Origin: Bacteroidota bacterium
Lineage (GTDB): Bacteria; Bacteroidota; Bacteroidia; NS11-12g; UBA9320
NCBI GenBank assembly: GCA_024638525.1
Contig: JAHEKB010000041.1
Location: 7,378-13,423, forward strand
Direction: 5' to 3'
DNA: 6,046 nt
The notes beneath the pieces are model-generated. The model was given only the letters and a program-made list of their open reading frames with translations. It ran no database searches and had not been told where the DNA came from. The position numbers and the translations under genes are program-made. Positions 1-6,046 of the stretch are shown here, piece by piece; position 1 is the stretch's first letter; each line of letters starts with the position of its first letter.

Positions 1-1234
1 CAATCATATGTGCACCCAATACTTCATCTGTCTCTTTGTCTGCCAAGATCTTTACGAAACCATCTATGTCCATTCCTGCAACCGCTCGGCCGTTTGCCCT
101 AAATGGGAACTGCCCTGCTTTATAAGCTCGGCCTTCTTTCTTGAGTTCTTCTTCCGTTGCTCCAATTCCGGCCACTTCAGGCCAGGTATAGACTACAGCG
201 GGCACTAGATTATAATTGATGTGGGGCTTCTGTCCTGCGAGCAATTCCGCTACTGCTACCCCCTCTTCTTCTGCTTTGTGGGCCAACATGGCTCCTTTAA
301 CTACATCGCCAATGGCGTATATATTGGAAACATTGGTTTGCAATTGATTATTCACTTCTACTCGTCCTCTGTCATCGAGTTTCACTCCAGCGGCTTCCAC
401 ATTGAGTCCTTCTGTATAGGGTCGCCGACCTACCGAAACCAAACAGTAATCACCCTCAAGTGTAATTTCACCTTTTTTCCCTTCTGCCTTAACAGTGACC
501 TTTTTGCCTTTGGCAGCAACAGAACTTACTTTATGACCCAAGTAGAAAGTCATTTTCTGTTTCTTCATAACCCTAGCCAATTCTTTCCCCAAGGCAGCGT
601 CCATTGTTGGAATGATGCTGTCGGCATATTCAACCACAGATACCTCAGCGCCCAATCTCCTATAGACACTTCCGAGCTCCATACCTATAACTCCACCTCC
701 AATTACGATTAGGTGTTTGGGGATTTCTTTGAGACTCAGGGCTTCGGTTGAGCTTATGATACGATTTTTATCGATTTCCATTCCCGGAAGAGAAGAGGGT
801 TTGGACCCTGTAGCAATCACTATATTTTTTGCTTTTAATTGACTTGTACCTTCACCCTTTACTTCTACCGTTGTCTCATCGACAAAGGATGCGGTACCAG
901 TGTAAACTTCAACCTTATTCTTCTTCATGAGGAAGTCTACGCCTTTGGTCATTTGGTCTACTACTGCCTGCTTGCGCTTAACCATCTGAGTAAAATCAAC
1001 TTTAGGCTCACTGATTAAAATGCCGTGTTCTGCGAACTTAGACGTAGCAGCGTGGAAATGCTCAGAAGAATCCAACATGGCCTTTGAAGGAATACAGCCA
1101 ACATTCAGACATGTACCTCCAAGAGTGTTGTACTTTTCAATGATGGCAGTTTTCATTCCGAGTTGCGCAGCTCTAATTGCACATACATAACCACCTGGTC
1201 CTGATCCTATAACGATCAAATCGTAATTGCTCAT
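1..1234 (-). CDS. lpd: Dihydrolipoyl dehydrogenase (E3), C-terminus cut by left edge
   Basis: This is a cytoplasmic FAD-dependent disulfide oxidoreductase. It reoxidises the dihydrolipoyl groups of pyruvate/2-oxoglutarate dehydrogenase complexes or the glycine cleavage H protein and passes electrons to NAD+. I read 411 codons from ATG 1234 (MSNYDLIVIGSGPGGY). An FAD-binding GSGPGG lies at residues 10-15. The redox-active pair is C42/C47 in GGTCLNVGCIPSK. ATG is at 141-143, an NAD-binding GGGVIG at 179-184 is followed by E202 at the end of the next strand, and the second FAD motif YAIGD ends at D310. The dimerisation domain begins near 340 (VPAVVYTWPEVAGIG). The family is usually about 465 residues, so roughly 55 are missing, including the conserved His-Glu catalytic pair near the C-terminus. 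The start lies one base after the gldH stop, which suggests co-transcription and coupling. No acyltransferase or E1 gene is visible to show which complex it serves. The family call is firm. Confidence 0.96.
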   Translation of the reverse strand, partial: MSNYDLIVIGSGPGGYVCAIRAAQLGMKTAIIEKYNTLGGTCLNVGCIPSKAMLDSSEHFHAATSKFAEHGILISEPKVDFTQMVKRKQAVVDQMTKGVDFLMKKNKVEVYTGTASFVDETTVEVKGEGTSQLKAKNIVIATGSKPSSLPGMEIDKNRIISSTEALSLKEIPKHLIVIGGGVIGMELGSVYRRLGAEVSVVEYADSIIPTMDAALGKELARVMKKQKMTFYLGHKVSSVAAKGKKVTVKAEGKKGEITLEGDYCLVSVGRRPYTEGLNVEAAGVKLDDRGRVEVNNQLQTNVSNIYAIGDVVKGAMLAHKAEEEGVAVAELLAGQKPHINYNLVPAVVYTWPEVAGIGATEEELKKEGRAYKAGQFPFRANGRAVAGMDIDGFVKILADKETDEVLGAHMI

Positions 1235-1235
1235 A

Positions 1236-1712
1236 TTAAAAAATCTCTTCTTGTTTTTCTATGCGTATGCCTGCTGATTTTACCTGCAATAAGGTATCAA
1301 CACGCATATATTGTTTAAGTTTAACTCCATATATACCCCTTTGGTCAAATTGCATTCTTTTGGGGAATGCTTCTTGGAAACTGATTGTTCTTCCCACACC
1401 TTGGCCTAGCCACTTCCCGTTTTTTTCCGCCAATTTTATGGAAACCACTTCTTGTCTTACACTGCTATCTGGAGCCGTGGTACTCAGGTACAAGTGTATA
1501 TTGCTGTAGGGATAATCTGAACTAATTTTCAAATTGGCAAACCACTGGTAATAGTGCGAAGTGTCGTCTACTTCAAACTCAAAATCCATAACATCTTCAT
1601 ACGCCCAGCCATATGCAGCGATATTATCATAACGATCTAAAATGGCCCGATCTTCGCATGAGCTCAAGACAAAAATGAGACTCAAAATTAGGCTTGTTTT
1701 TCTCCAATGCAT
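1236..1712 (-). CDS. gldH: Gliding motility lipoprotein GldH
   Basis: This encodes a 158-residue lipoprotein of the GldH family. In Flavobacterium, GldH is needed for gliding and supports the gliding/type IX secretion apparatus in the envelope. The N-terminus has basic residues (R4, K5), a hydrophobic stretch and a lipobox LSSC with lipidated C19, followed by E20-D21. The family pattern I recognise is W36 early, DYPYSN at 66-71, NGKWLGQG at 98-105, GIYGVKLKQYMR at 126-137 and GIRIEK at 148-153. Length matches the family. The ATG at 1712 gives a complete signal peptide and sits 7 bases after a TAnnTTTG element. lpd starts one base beyond its stop, while the divergent neighbour encodes a predicted T9SS cargo. 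The biochemical role of GldH is not established. The assignment rests on remembered family pattern rather than a search. Confidence 0.88.
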   Translation of the reverse strand: MHWRKTSLILSLIFVLSSCEDRAILDRYDNIAAYGWAYEDVMDFEFEVDDTSHYYQWFANLKISSDYPYSNIHLYLSTTAPDSSVRQEVVSIKLAEKNGKWLGQGVGRTISFQEAFPKRMQFDQRGIYGVKLKQYMRVDTLLQVKSAGIRIEKQEEIF

Positions 1713-1719
1713 GGGTAGG

Positions 1720-1727
1720 CAAAAGTA
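1720..1727 (-). promoter_or_regulatory. Bacteroidota -7 promoter element for gldH-lpd
   Basis: Read on the minus strand this is TACTTTTG, an exact match to the TAnnTTTG consensus recognised by the Bacteroidota housekeeping sigma factor. It ends 7 bases before the gldH ATG, so the 5' untranslated region would be only a few bases long. I found no TTG at the usual upstream spacing for a -33 element. An 8-base degenerate motif can arise by chance in AT-rich DNA. Confidence 0.5.
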
Positions 1728-1815
1728 GAACTAATGGTGAGAAGGAAAAACACAGTTCAAGTCAAAAACTACTTAAAAATGAAGCAGGCAGCAGCATTAT
1801 CATTTTTCATAGACC

Positions 1816-1823
1816 TAAGTTTG
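1816..1823 (+). promoter_or_regulatory. Bacteroidota -7 promoter element for the M1 peptidase gene
   Basis: TAAGTTTG matches TAnnTTTG exactly and ends 6 bases before the ATG at 1830. If it works as usual, transcription would begin almost at the start codon and give a leaderless or nearly leaderless mRNA. No TTG is present at the expected -33 spacing, so the upstream half is weak or absent. Its position mirrors the minus-strand element in the same intergenic region. Confidence 0.5.
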
Positions 1824-1829
1824 TAGTTC

Positions 1830-3737
1830 ATGAGGTTCTTATCTCTCATACTCCTTTTTTGTTTTAGCGCTGCTGTAATGGCACAAGATCATTGGGAAGC
1901 GCTTATCAAGTCAGAGCAAGAAGCCTATTTATTTAAAGCGGGAGTCAAATTCAAAGCAGAAGGGGATGAGTATGATTTATTGTATCAGAAGCTCAATATG
2001 CGCATTGATCCTTCAGTTAGGTCAGTGACCGGTTCAGTGCTCTCTCGTTTTGAAGCCAAACAATCTTCATTTAACGAACTCGCCTTTGATTTGGATAGCC
2101 GCATGACAGTCGATTCGGTGATACGGGACGGAAGCATCATCCCTTTTGATCACAGCAGTGATGAGTTGAGAATCGCATGGCCGAGCATTGACAGTGGTAC
2201 AAGGGGTGAAGTTCAAGTTTTTTACTCCGGAGATCCATCCGTGAATGAATACAAAGGATTTTCTTATGATAACCATATGACTGGGCCCATTTCTTGGACA
2301 TTGTCTGAACCATATGGAGCCTATGGTTGGTGGCCTTGCAAACAGCAATTGTACGATAAGATCGACTCTTTTGATATGTCGATTCAGGTGCCAGACGGCA
2401 ATAAAGCAGCGGGTTTGGGTCTGTTGATTTCAGTAGATACTCTTCAGAATAATGAGCTGGTATTTAATTGGGAACACAGGTATCCTGTCGTCACCTATTT
2501 AGTGGCTGTAGCTGTAACCAATTACGATGAATTCACGCACTATGTTCATTTTAGCCCAACGGATTCTATGCCCATTTTAGAGTATATCTATCCAGAGTTT
2601 ATGTTTATAGCGGATACGCAAGCGCTCAAAGTCGAAGACATGATTCTCCTTTTTGATAGCCTTTGCGGACCCTATCCCTTCAAAACGGAAAAGTATGGAC
2701 ATGCTCAATGGGGCCGGGGAGGAGGAATGGAGCATCAAACCATGAGCTTTATGAGTGATTTGGATTTCACGCTCATGGCCCATGAACTAGCACATCAATG
2801 GTATGGAGATAAGATTACATGCGGCAGCTGGCAAGACATATGGCTCAATGAAGGTTTTGCCACCTATTTTACGGCCATAGCTTACGAATATTTGAGACCA
2901 CGGCAAGAATGGGAGCAATACATGATGTCTCATTTTACCAGAGCTACAAGTGAGAATCAAGGTTCAGTATTCGTTTATGACACCACCAGTGTGAGCAGAA
3001 TATTTAGTGGAAGACTGAGCTATAGTAAGGCTTCTTATGTATTGCATATGTTGAGATGGGAAATAGGTGATGTGGCCTTTTTTGAAGGAATTAAGAATTA
3101 TAGCTTGTCTTCAGAATTGTGCTATGAATTTGCCAGAACAGCGGACTTGCAGTGGTACTTAGAACAGTCATACGGGCAGAGTCTTCAGGACTTTTTTGAT
3201 CGCTGGGTATATAAAGAGGGATTTCCTAACCTTCAAATTATTTGGAGCAGACAAGCAGGAAATGCAGTCGAATTTGATGTTGGTCAAAGTAGCAGTCATT
3301 CTTCCGTTTCATTTTTCCCTTTGAACATTGAATTTCGATTGAAAGGGGAAGGAAAAGATACGACGGTAGTAATCCAGCACAGAAACAACTCGGAAAAGAT
3401 TGAAATAGATCCCGGTTTTAAAGTGACCGAAGTGGAATATGATCCCAACCTTTGGTTGCTTGCCAAGACCACTTTGCTAGAAGGTGATCACACGGACCTT
3501 AGTTCGGTTGTTGTATTTCCCAATCCAAGCAATGGTCAATTAGAAGTTTATCTAAAAGACAAACGAATAGATCAGCTAGAGGTTTTTGATCGCTTGGGTC
3601 GCAGCCTAATACAGAGCAATCCTCCTTCTCGCAAGAATGAATCAGTCTTGCTTAATCATGATTTGAGCCCTGGGGCCTATTTTCTAAGAGTGAGCGTAGG
3701 TGAAGAACAGGTTGTTCTACCCTTTATGGTTCACTAG
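1830..3737 (+). CDS. Secreted M1 family zinc aminopeptidase with T9SS sorting domain
   Basis: This is a 635-residue M1 (gluzincin) metallopeptidase, which removes N-terminal residues from peptides outside the cell. The signal peptide is residues 1 to about 18 (MRFLSLILLF start, cleavage after AMA). The N-terminal beta domain runs from about 45 to 240. The substrate-binding GGGMEHQ is at 297-303, in place of GAMEN; the zinc site HELAH at 318-322 is followed by 18 residues and E341 (HExxH-x18-E, catalytic E319). The likely transition-state Tyr is Y398 in SYSKASY. Residues 560-635 form a type A T9SS C-terminal sorting domain with VVFPNPSNGQLEV, VFDRLGR and LSPGAYFLRV, so I infer export across the outer membrane followed by removal of this tail. 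The large helical C-terminal domain of long M1 enzymes is absent. It is divergent from gldH and convergent with the peroxidase gene, sharing stop bases. The exact substrate is unknown. Confidence 0.94.
   Translation: MRFLSLILLFCFSAAVMAQDHWEALIKSEQEAYLFKAGVKFKAEGDEYDLLYQKLNMRIDPSVRSVTGSVLSRFEAKQSSFNELAFDLDSRMTVDSVIRDGSIIPFDHSSDELRIAWPSIDSGTRGEVQVFYSGDPSVNEYKGFSYDNHMTGPISWTLSEPYGAYGWWPCKQQLYDKIDSFDMSIQVPDGNKAAGLGLLISVDTLQNNELVFNWEHRYPVVTYLVAVAVTNYDEFTHYVHFSPTDSMPILEYIYPEFMFIADTQALKVEDMILLFDSLCGPYPFKTEKYGHAQWGRGGGMEHQTMSFMSDLDFTLMAHELAHQWYGDKITCGSWQDIWLNEGFATYFTAIAYEYLRPRQEWEQYMMSHFTRATSENQGSVFVYDTTSVSRIFSGRLSYSKASYVLHMLRWEIGDVAFFEGIKNYSLSSELCYEFARTADLQWYLEQSYGQSLQDFFDRWVYKEGFPNLQIIWSRQAGNAVEFDVGQSSSHSSVSFFPLNIEFRLKGEGKDTTVVIQHRNNSEKIEIDPGFKVTEVEYDPNLWLLAKTTLLEGDHTDLSSVVVFPNPSNGQLEVYLKDKRIDQLEVFDRLGRSLIQSNPPSRKNESVLLNHDLSPGAYFLRVSVGEEQVVLPFMVH
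3699..3721. other. Small stem-loop inside the 3' end of the M1 peptidase gene
   Basis: AGAACA (3704-3709) and TGTTCT (3713-3718) are perfect inverted repeats around a 3-base loop. GGT (3699-3701) can also pair with ACC (3719-3721) across a 2-base bulge. It ends 13 bases before the peptidase stop codon. For the convergent peroxidase transcript it lies just past the stop. No U-run follows on the minus strand, so it is not a classical terminator. It may be chance within coding sequence. Confidence 0.3.
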
Positions 3738-4309
3738 GACTTGATCAGTGACAAAATTTGATCGTCCATGGGTTTTACCTTGGAGCCAAAGTGTGCAATG
3801 AGTTCTCCTTGCTCATTGACCAAGAATTTATTGAAATTCCAACTTACTGAATAATCTCCTACACCATTGAGCTCTTTTTTTGTCAACCACTGATAAACAG
3901 GGTGTTGATCACTTCCTTTTACCTTGATTTTGGTCGTCAATGCAAAACTTACTCCATAATTTGACTTGCAGAATGAGGCAATGGACTCCTTATCACCAGG
4001 TTCTTGGTACATGAACTGATTACAAGGGAGGCCAATGATTTCTACATCTTCACCATATTGCTCATGCAGTTCTTGCAAACCTTCATATTGTGGCGTAAAT
4101 CCACATTTCGATGCAACATTTACCAACAGCACTTTTTTCCCTTTAAAATCAGAGAACGATATGGTTTGATCTTCATCTAAGCTGAGCACAGATAAATCGT
4201 AAAAGTTGGTAGGAGTCTGGATTTCAACCTCAGTATCACTGGATTGTGCTTCGCTGCGGGTGCAACTCAAAAAACTGAATAGAGCCATAGTGTAAAGTAT
4301 TATTTTCAT
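3734..4309 (-). CDS. gpx: Cys-type glutathione/thioredoxin peroxidase, predicted lipoprotein
   Basis: This is a non-selenium member of the glutathione peroxidase family. Such bacterial Cys enzymes usually reduce organic hydroperoxides with thioredoxin; the reductant here is inferred. The protein is 191 residues from ATG 4309 (MKIILYTMALFSFLSC). The signal ends in FLSC with probable lipidated C16; Phe at -3 is a weak lipobox, but the charge and hydrophobic pattern fit. Peroxidatic C69 lies in NVASKCGFTP, Q102 in CNQFMYQEPG, and W157-N158 in WNFNKF, completing the Cys-Gln-Trp-Asn tetrad. C114 in SFCKSNYG is the likely resolving Cys. MY replaces the more usual glycines before QEPG. An in-frame ATG at 4360 would add 17 residues ahead of the signal and overlap rsgA by 20 bases, so I prefer 4309, 31 bases after the rsgA stop. 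Probably the third gene of metF-rsgA-gpx. The envelope location is inferred. Confidence 0.93.
   Translation of the reverse strand: MKIILYTMALFSFLSCTRSEAQSSDTEVEIQTPTNFYDLSVLSLDEDQTISFSDFKGKKVLLVNVASKCGFTPQYEGLQELHEQYGEDVEIIGLPCNQFMYQEPGDKESIASFCKSNYGVSFALTTKIKVKGSDQHPVYQWLTKKELNGVGDYSVSWNFNKFLVNEQGELIAHFGSKVKPMDDQILSLIKS
3737..3767 (+). terminator. Possible weak terminator hairpin after the M1 peptidase gene
   Basis: GGAC (3737-3740) pairs with GTCC (3764-3767), and GATCA (3743-3747) pairs with TGATC (3759-3763). A TT bulge and an 11-base loop complete a 9-base-pair stem. It starts at the last base of the peptidase stop codon and is followed 5 bases later by TTTT (3773-3776). The short, detached U-run and AT-rich stem make it a weak candidate. 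It lies within the last codons of the convergent peroxidase gene. Confidence 0.3.
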
Positions 4310-4340
4310 TATAGTCACAACAGATGCAAGTCTTGATTGT

Positions 4341-5249
4341 TCAAGCTTGATCCAATTCATCCAACATATTTAGGTAATTTAAGTAACGGCTTTCCGCGAT
4401 GTTCCCCTTTTCTAGTTCTTTAATGACGGCGCATTCAGGTTCTTCTAAGTGAATGCAGTTGTTGAACTTACAGTTTTCAAGAACTGCTTTCATCTCAGGA
4501 AAATAATGACTCAATTGATTCTTTTTTAGATGCACTAGACCAAAATCTTTTAATCCGGGTGTATCAATGATAAAGGTGTCTGGATTAACGACAAACATCT
4601 GGGCAAAGGTGGTAGTGTGCTGCCCCTTGTCGTAAGAAGATGAAATTTCTCCGATCTTTTGGTCAATACCAGCTGAAATGGCATTGGCTAAGGTCGATTT
4701 GCCTACACCAGAATTTCCACTGATCACTGTAGTTTTGGACTGAATCAACTTTTGAACCTCTTCAATATCTGATTCGGATAGAAAACTCATGAGGCGACAA
4801 TCGTATCCCAGTCCGAGATATGTAGCCTGGAGTTCATCTCTATAGGCAGATAGTTTTGGTTCATTCAAATCGCTCTTGTTGATCAAAATGATCACGGGGA
4901 TATGATATGCAGATGCGGTAATAAGATAGCGGTCAATAAAGCCCATTGGGGTGTATGGATATGCCGGAGTCACAACCAAGAGCGCTTGATCAATATTGGA
5001 AGCTATGAGCTGATATTGCTTGGATAGCTTATTGCTTTTACGAACTATACAATTCTTGCGATCTTCTACGCCTTTGATCAGATACTCTTCATCTTGAACA
5101 TCCAAAAACACCACATCCCCCACTGTAACCGGATTGGTTGATTTGAGATTTTGGGTTCGAATCTTACCTCTTAGTCTAGCGTCCACTTCACGACCGTCAA
5201 TGTATACCTTATACCATGATCCAGTGGATTTACTGACTATCCCTTTCAT
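4341..5249 (-). CDS. rsgA: Ribosome small subunit-dependent GTPase RsgA
   Basis: This is a circularly permuted GTPase that binds the immature 30S subunit in the cytoplasm, helps its late maturation and releases RbfA. The protein is 302 residues from ATG 5249 (MKGIVSKSTGSWYKV). An N-terminal OB fold covers about 1-70. The GTPase motifs come in the permuted order G4 NKSD (124-127), G1 GNSGVGKST (178-186), the GQHTTT switch (209-214) and G3 DTPG (229-232). The C-terminal zinc-binding site is C260, C265, H267, C273 (CxxxxCxH then EPECAV). An open frame continues upstream to an ATG at 5360, but those 37 residues are Cys/Arg-rich, unlike the family, and overlap the end of metF. The 5249 start gives the normal length and a TAATG stop-start overlap with metF, which implies translational coupling. 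All expected motifs are intact. Confidence 0.97.
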   Translation of the reverse strand: MKGIVSKSTGSWYKVYIDGREVDARLRGKIRTQNLKSTNPVTVGDVVFLDVQDEEYLIKGVEDRKNCIVRKSNKLSKQYQLIASNIDQALLVVTPAYPYTPMGFIDRYLITASAYHIPVIILINKSDLNEPKLSAYRDELQATYLGLGYDCRLMSFLSESDIEEVQKLIQSKTTVISGNSGVGKSTLANAISAGIDQKIGEISSSYDKGQHTTTFAQMFVVNPDTFIIDTPGLKDFGLVHLKKNQLSHYFPEMKAVLENCKFNNCIHLEEPECAVIKELEKGNIAESRYLNYLNMLDELDQA

Positions 5250-6046
5250 TAAAACAATTGTGAAACTACCTCTTTGGTCGATCCTGCATAACTCATAGTA
5301 TAGAAGTGTAAAGCAGGTACACCTGCATCTTTCAATTCTTTGCACTGAGCAATACACCATTCGATGCCAACTTGTCTTGCAGCTTTTTCATCCTTGGCAT
5401 CTTCCAAGGCATTCGATAGATCTTCAGGTAGGTCTATATTAAAGATCTTAGGCAAAGAGTACATATGTGCTTTCTTGGTCAATGGCTTAATTCCGGGAAT
5501 AATGGGGACATTTATCCCGATTGCTCTGCATTTTTCAACGTAATCAAAATATTTCTGATTGTCGTAGAACATTTGCGTAGTAATGAACTTTGCCCCGGCA
5601 TCTACCTTTTGCTTTAAGAATTTGAGGTCAGAAGCCATATTGGGTGCATCAATGTGTTTTTCGGGGTAACCCGCAGCCCCAATGCAAAAATTGGTTTCCG
5701 TAGAATTCTCAAGCTCTTTATCTAAGTAAATGCCATTGTTCATATCATTGATTTGTCGAATCAATTCCAATGCATTGCTATTTCCCTCAACTTCAGGAGT
5801 AAAGTTCCTCTCCTCTTTTTGATTGTCGCCTCTTAATGCCAATACATTTTGAATCCCAAGGAAATTCAAATCGATCAAGGCACTCTCCGTATCATCTTTT
5901 GTAAAACCACCACAAATCAAATGTGGCACTGCTTCAACTTGAAACTTGTTTTTTATAGCTGCACAAATGGCTACTGTGCCTGGCCTTTTACGGGTTGATA
6001 TTCTATCGTAGCTTCCATCTGGTCTTTTCTTTAGAATATACTCCTC
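5249..6046 (-). CDS. metF: 5,10-methylenetetrahydrofolate reductase, N-terminus cut by right edge
   Basis: This is a cytoplasmic flavoprotein of the MTHFR family that reduces 5,10-methylene-THF to 5-methyl-THF, the methyl donor for methionine synthesis. I read 265 codons, entering in frame at 6046 with EEYILKKRPDGSYDRIST. The TIM-barrel signatures follow in order: RKRPGTVAICAAI, VPHLICGGF, NVLALRGD (visible residue 74 is the catalytic Asp equivalent to E. coli D120), FCIGAAGYPEKH, KVDAGAKFITTQMFYDN (its Gln contacts folate), VPIIPGIKPL and the end motif LHFYTMS. Family members in this phylum are about 320 residues, so roughly 50 N-terminal residues lie off the window, along with the start and any promoter or riboswitch. 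The GTG at 5929 is an internal valine codon in VPHLICGG, not a start. The stop TAA shares its last base with the rsgA ATG, so metF, rsgA and probably gpx form one transcript. Confidence 0.97.
   Translation of the reverse strand, partial: EEYILKKRPDGSYDRISTRKRPGTVAICAAIKNKFQVEAVPHLICGGFTKDDTESALIDLNFLGIQNVLALRGDNQKEERNFTPEVEGNSNALELIRQINDMNNGIYLDKELENSTETNFCIGAAGYPEKHIDAPNMASDLKFLKQKVDAGAKFITTQMFYDNQKYFDYVEKCRAIGINVPIIPGIKPLTKKAHMYSLPKIFNIDLPEDLSNALEDAKDEKAARQVGIEWCIAQCKELKDAGVPALHFYTMSYAGSTKEVVSQLF

Noticed and set aside
8..712. Plus-strand open frames over the left end
   Set aside because: They run antisense to lpd, whose minus-strand translation has all the cofactor motifs; the plus-strand products are Phe/Ser/Cys-rich and match nothing.
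1261..1509. Plus-strand open frame inside gldH
   Set aside because: Antisense shadow of gldH with no recognisable domain or promoter.
1779..1826. 15-codon plus-strand frame (MKQAAALSFFIDLSL) in the divergent intergenic region
   Set aside because: Very short, overlaps the proposed -7 element, and has no ribosome-binding site or promoter of its own; chance is sufficient explanation.
2718..2738. GGGMEHQ in place of GAMEN in the M1 peptidase as a possibly altered active site
   Set aside because: GGMEH variants are common in bacterial M1 peptidases, and the zinc ligands and catalytic Glu and Tyr are intact.
2067..2783. Minus-strand open frames inside the M1 peptidase gene
   Set aside because: Antisense shadows of an intact, motif-complete peptidase.
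4310..4360. Longer peroxidase start at ATG 4360 giving 208 residues
   Set aside because: It would put 17 residues ahead of the lipoprotein signal and overlap the end of rsgA by 20 bases; the start at 4309 gives a normal signal peptide.
5250..5360. Longer RsgA start at ATG 5360 giving 339 residues
   Set aside because: The extra 37 residues are Cys/Arg-rich, unlike RsgA, and are an out-of-frame reading of metF. The 5249 start gives the family N-terminus and a TAATG overlap.
5927..5929. GTG at 5929 as the metF start
   Set aside because: The frame stays open to the right edge, and the 39 upstream codons encode conserved MTHFR sequence such as RKRPGTVAICAAI.

Overview
The window looks like a chromosomal segment of a Bacteroidota bacterium with moderate-to-low GC. 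Three things point there: a gldH-type gliding lipoprotein gene, a secreted M1 peptidase with a C-terminal type IX secretion system (T9SS) sorting domain, and TAnnTTTG promoter elements, which are typical of this phylum. I do not commit to a genus. Coding density is very high. The only non-coding stretch over 100 bases is the 117-base divergent intergenic region at 1713-1829, and no gene-free stretch exceeds 300 bases.

Layout. On the left, on the minus strand, gldH (1712-1236) is followed after one base by lpd, which encodes dihydrolipoyl dehydrogenase and runs off the left edge. The region 1713-1829 carries two oppositely oriented TAnnTTTG elements, each only 6-7 bases from its start codon. 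On the plus strand, 1830-3737 encodes a secreted M1 metallopeptidase. On the right, on the minus strand, metF (cut by the right edge) overlaps rsgA by one base (TAATG). rsgA is followed after 31 bases by a Cys-type glutathione peroxidase gene with a lipoprotein signal. The peroxidase and M1 peptidase genes converge and share the palindrome CTAG (3734-3737) for both stop codons, so there is no intergenic space between them. Small stem-loops lie on either side of that junction.

How they fit together. gldH belongs to the gliding/T9SS machinery and the divergent M1 peptidase is a predicted T9SS cargo, so a secretion factor and a possible substrate share an intergenic region. lpd (2-oxoacid dehydrogenase complexes or glycine cleavage), metF (methyl-folate supply), rsgA (30S maturation) and the peroxidase (hydroperoxide detoxification) are housekeeping genes in compact, probably translationally coupled units. 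I see no mobile element, CRISPR array, tRNA or rRNA gene, and no convincing undescribed system. The points worth a second look are the gldH-lpd coupling, the near-leaderless divergent starts, and the shared-stop convergent junction.
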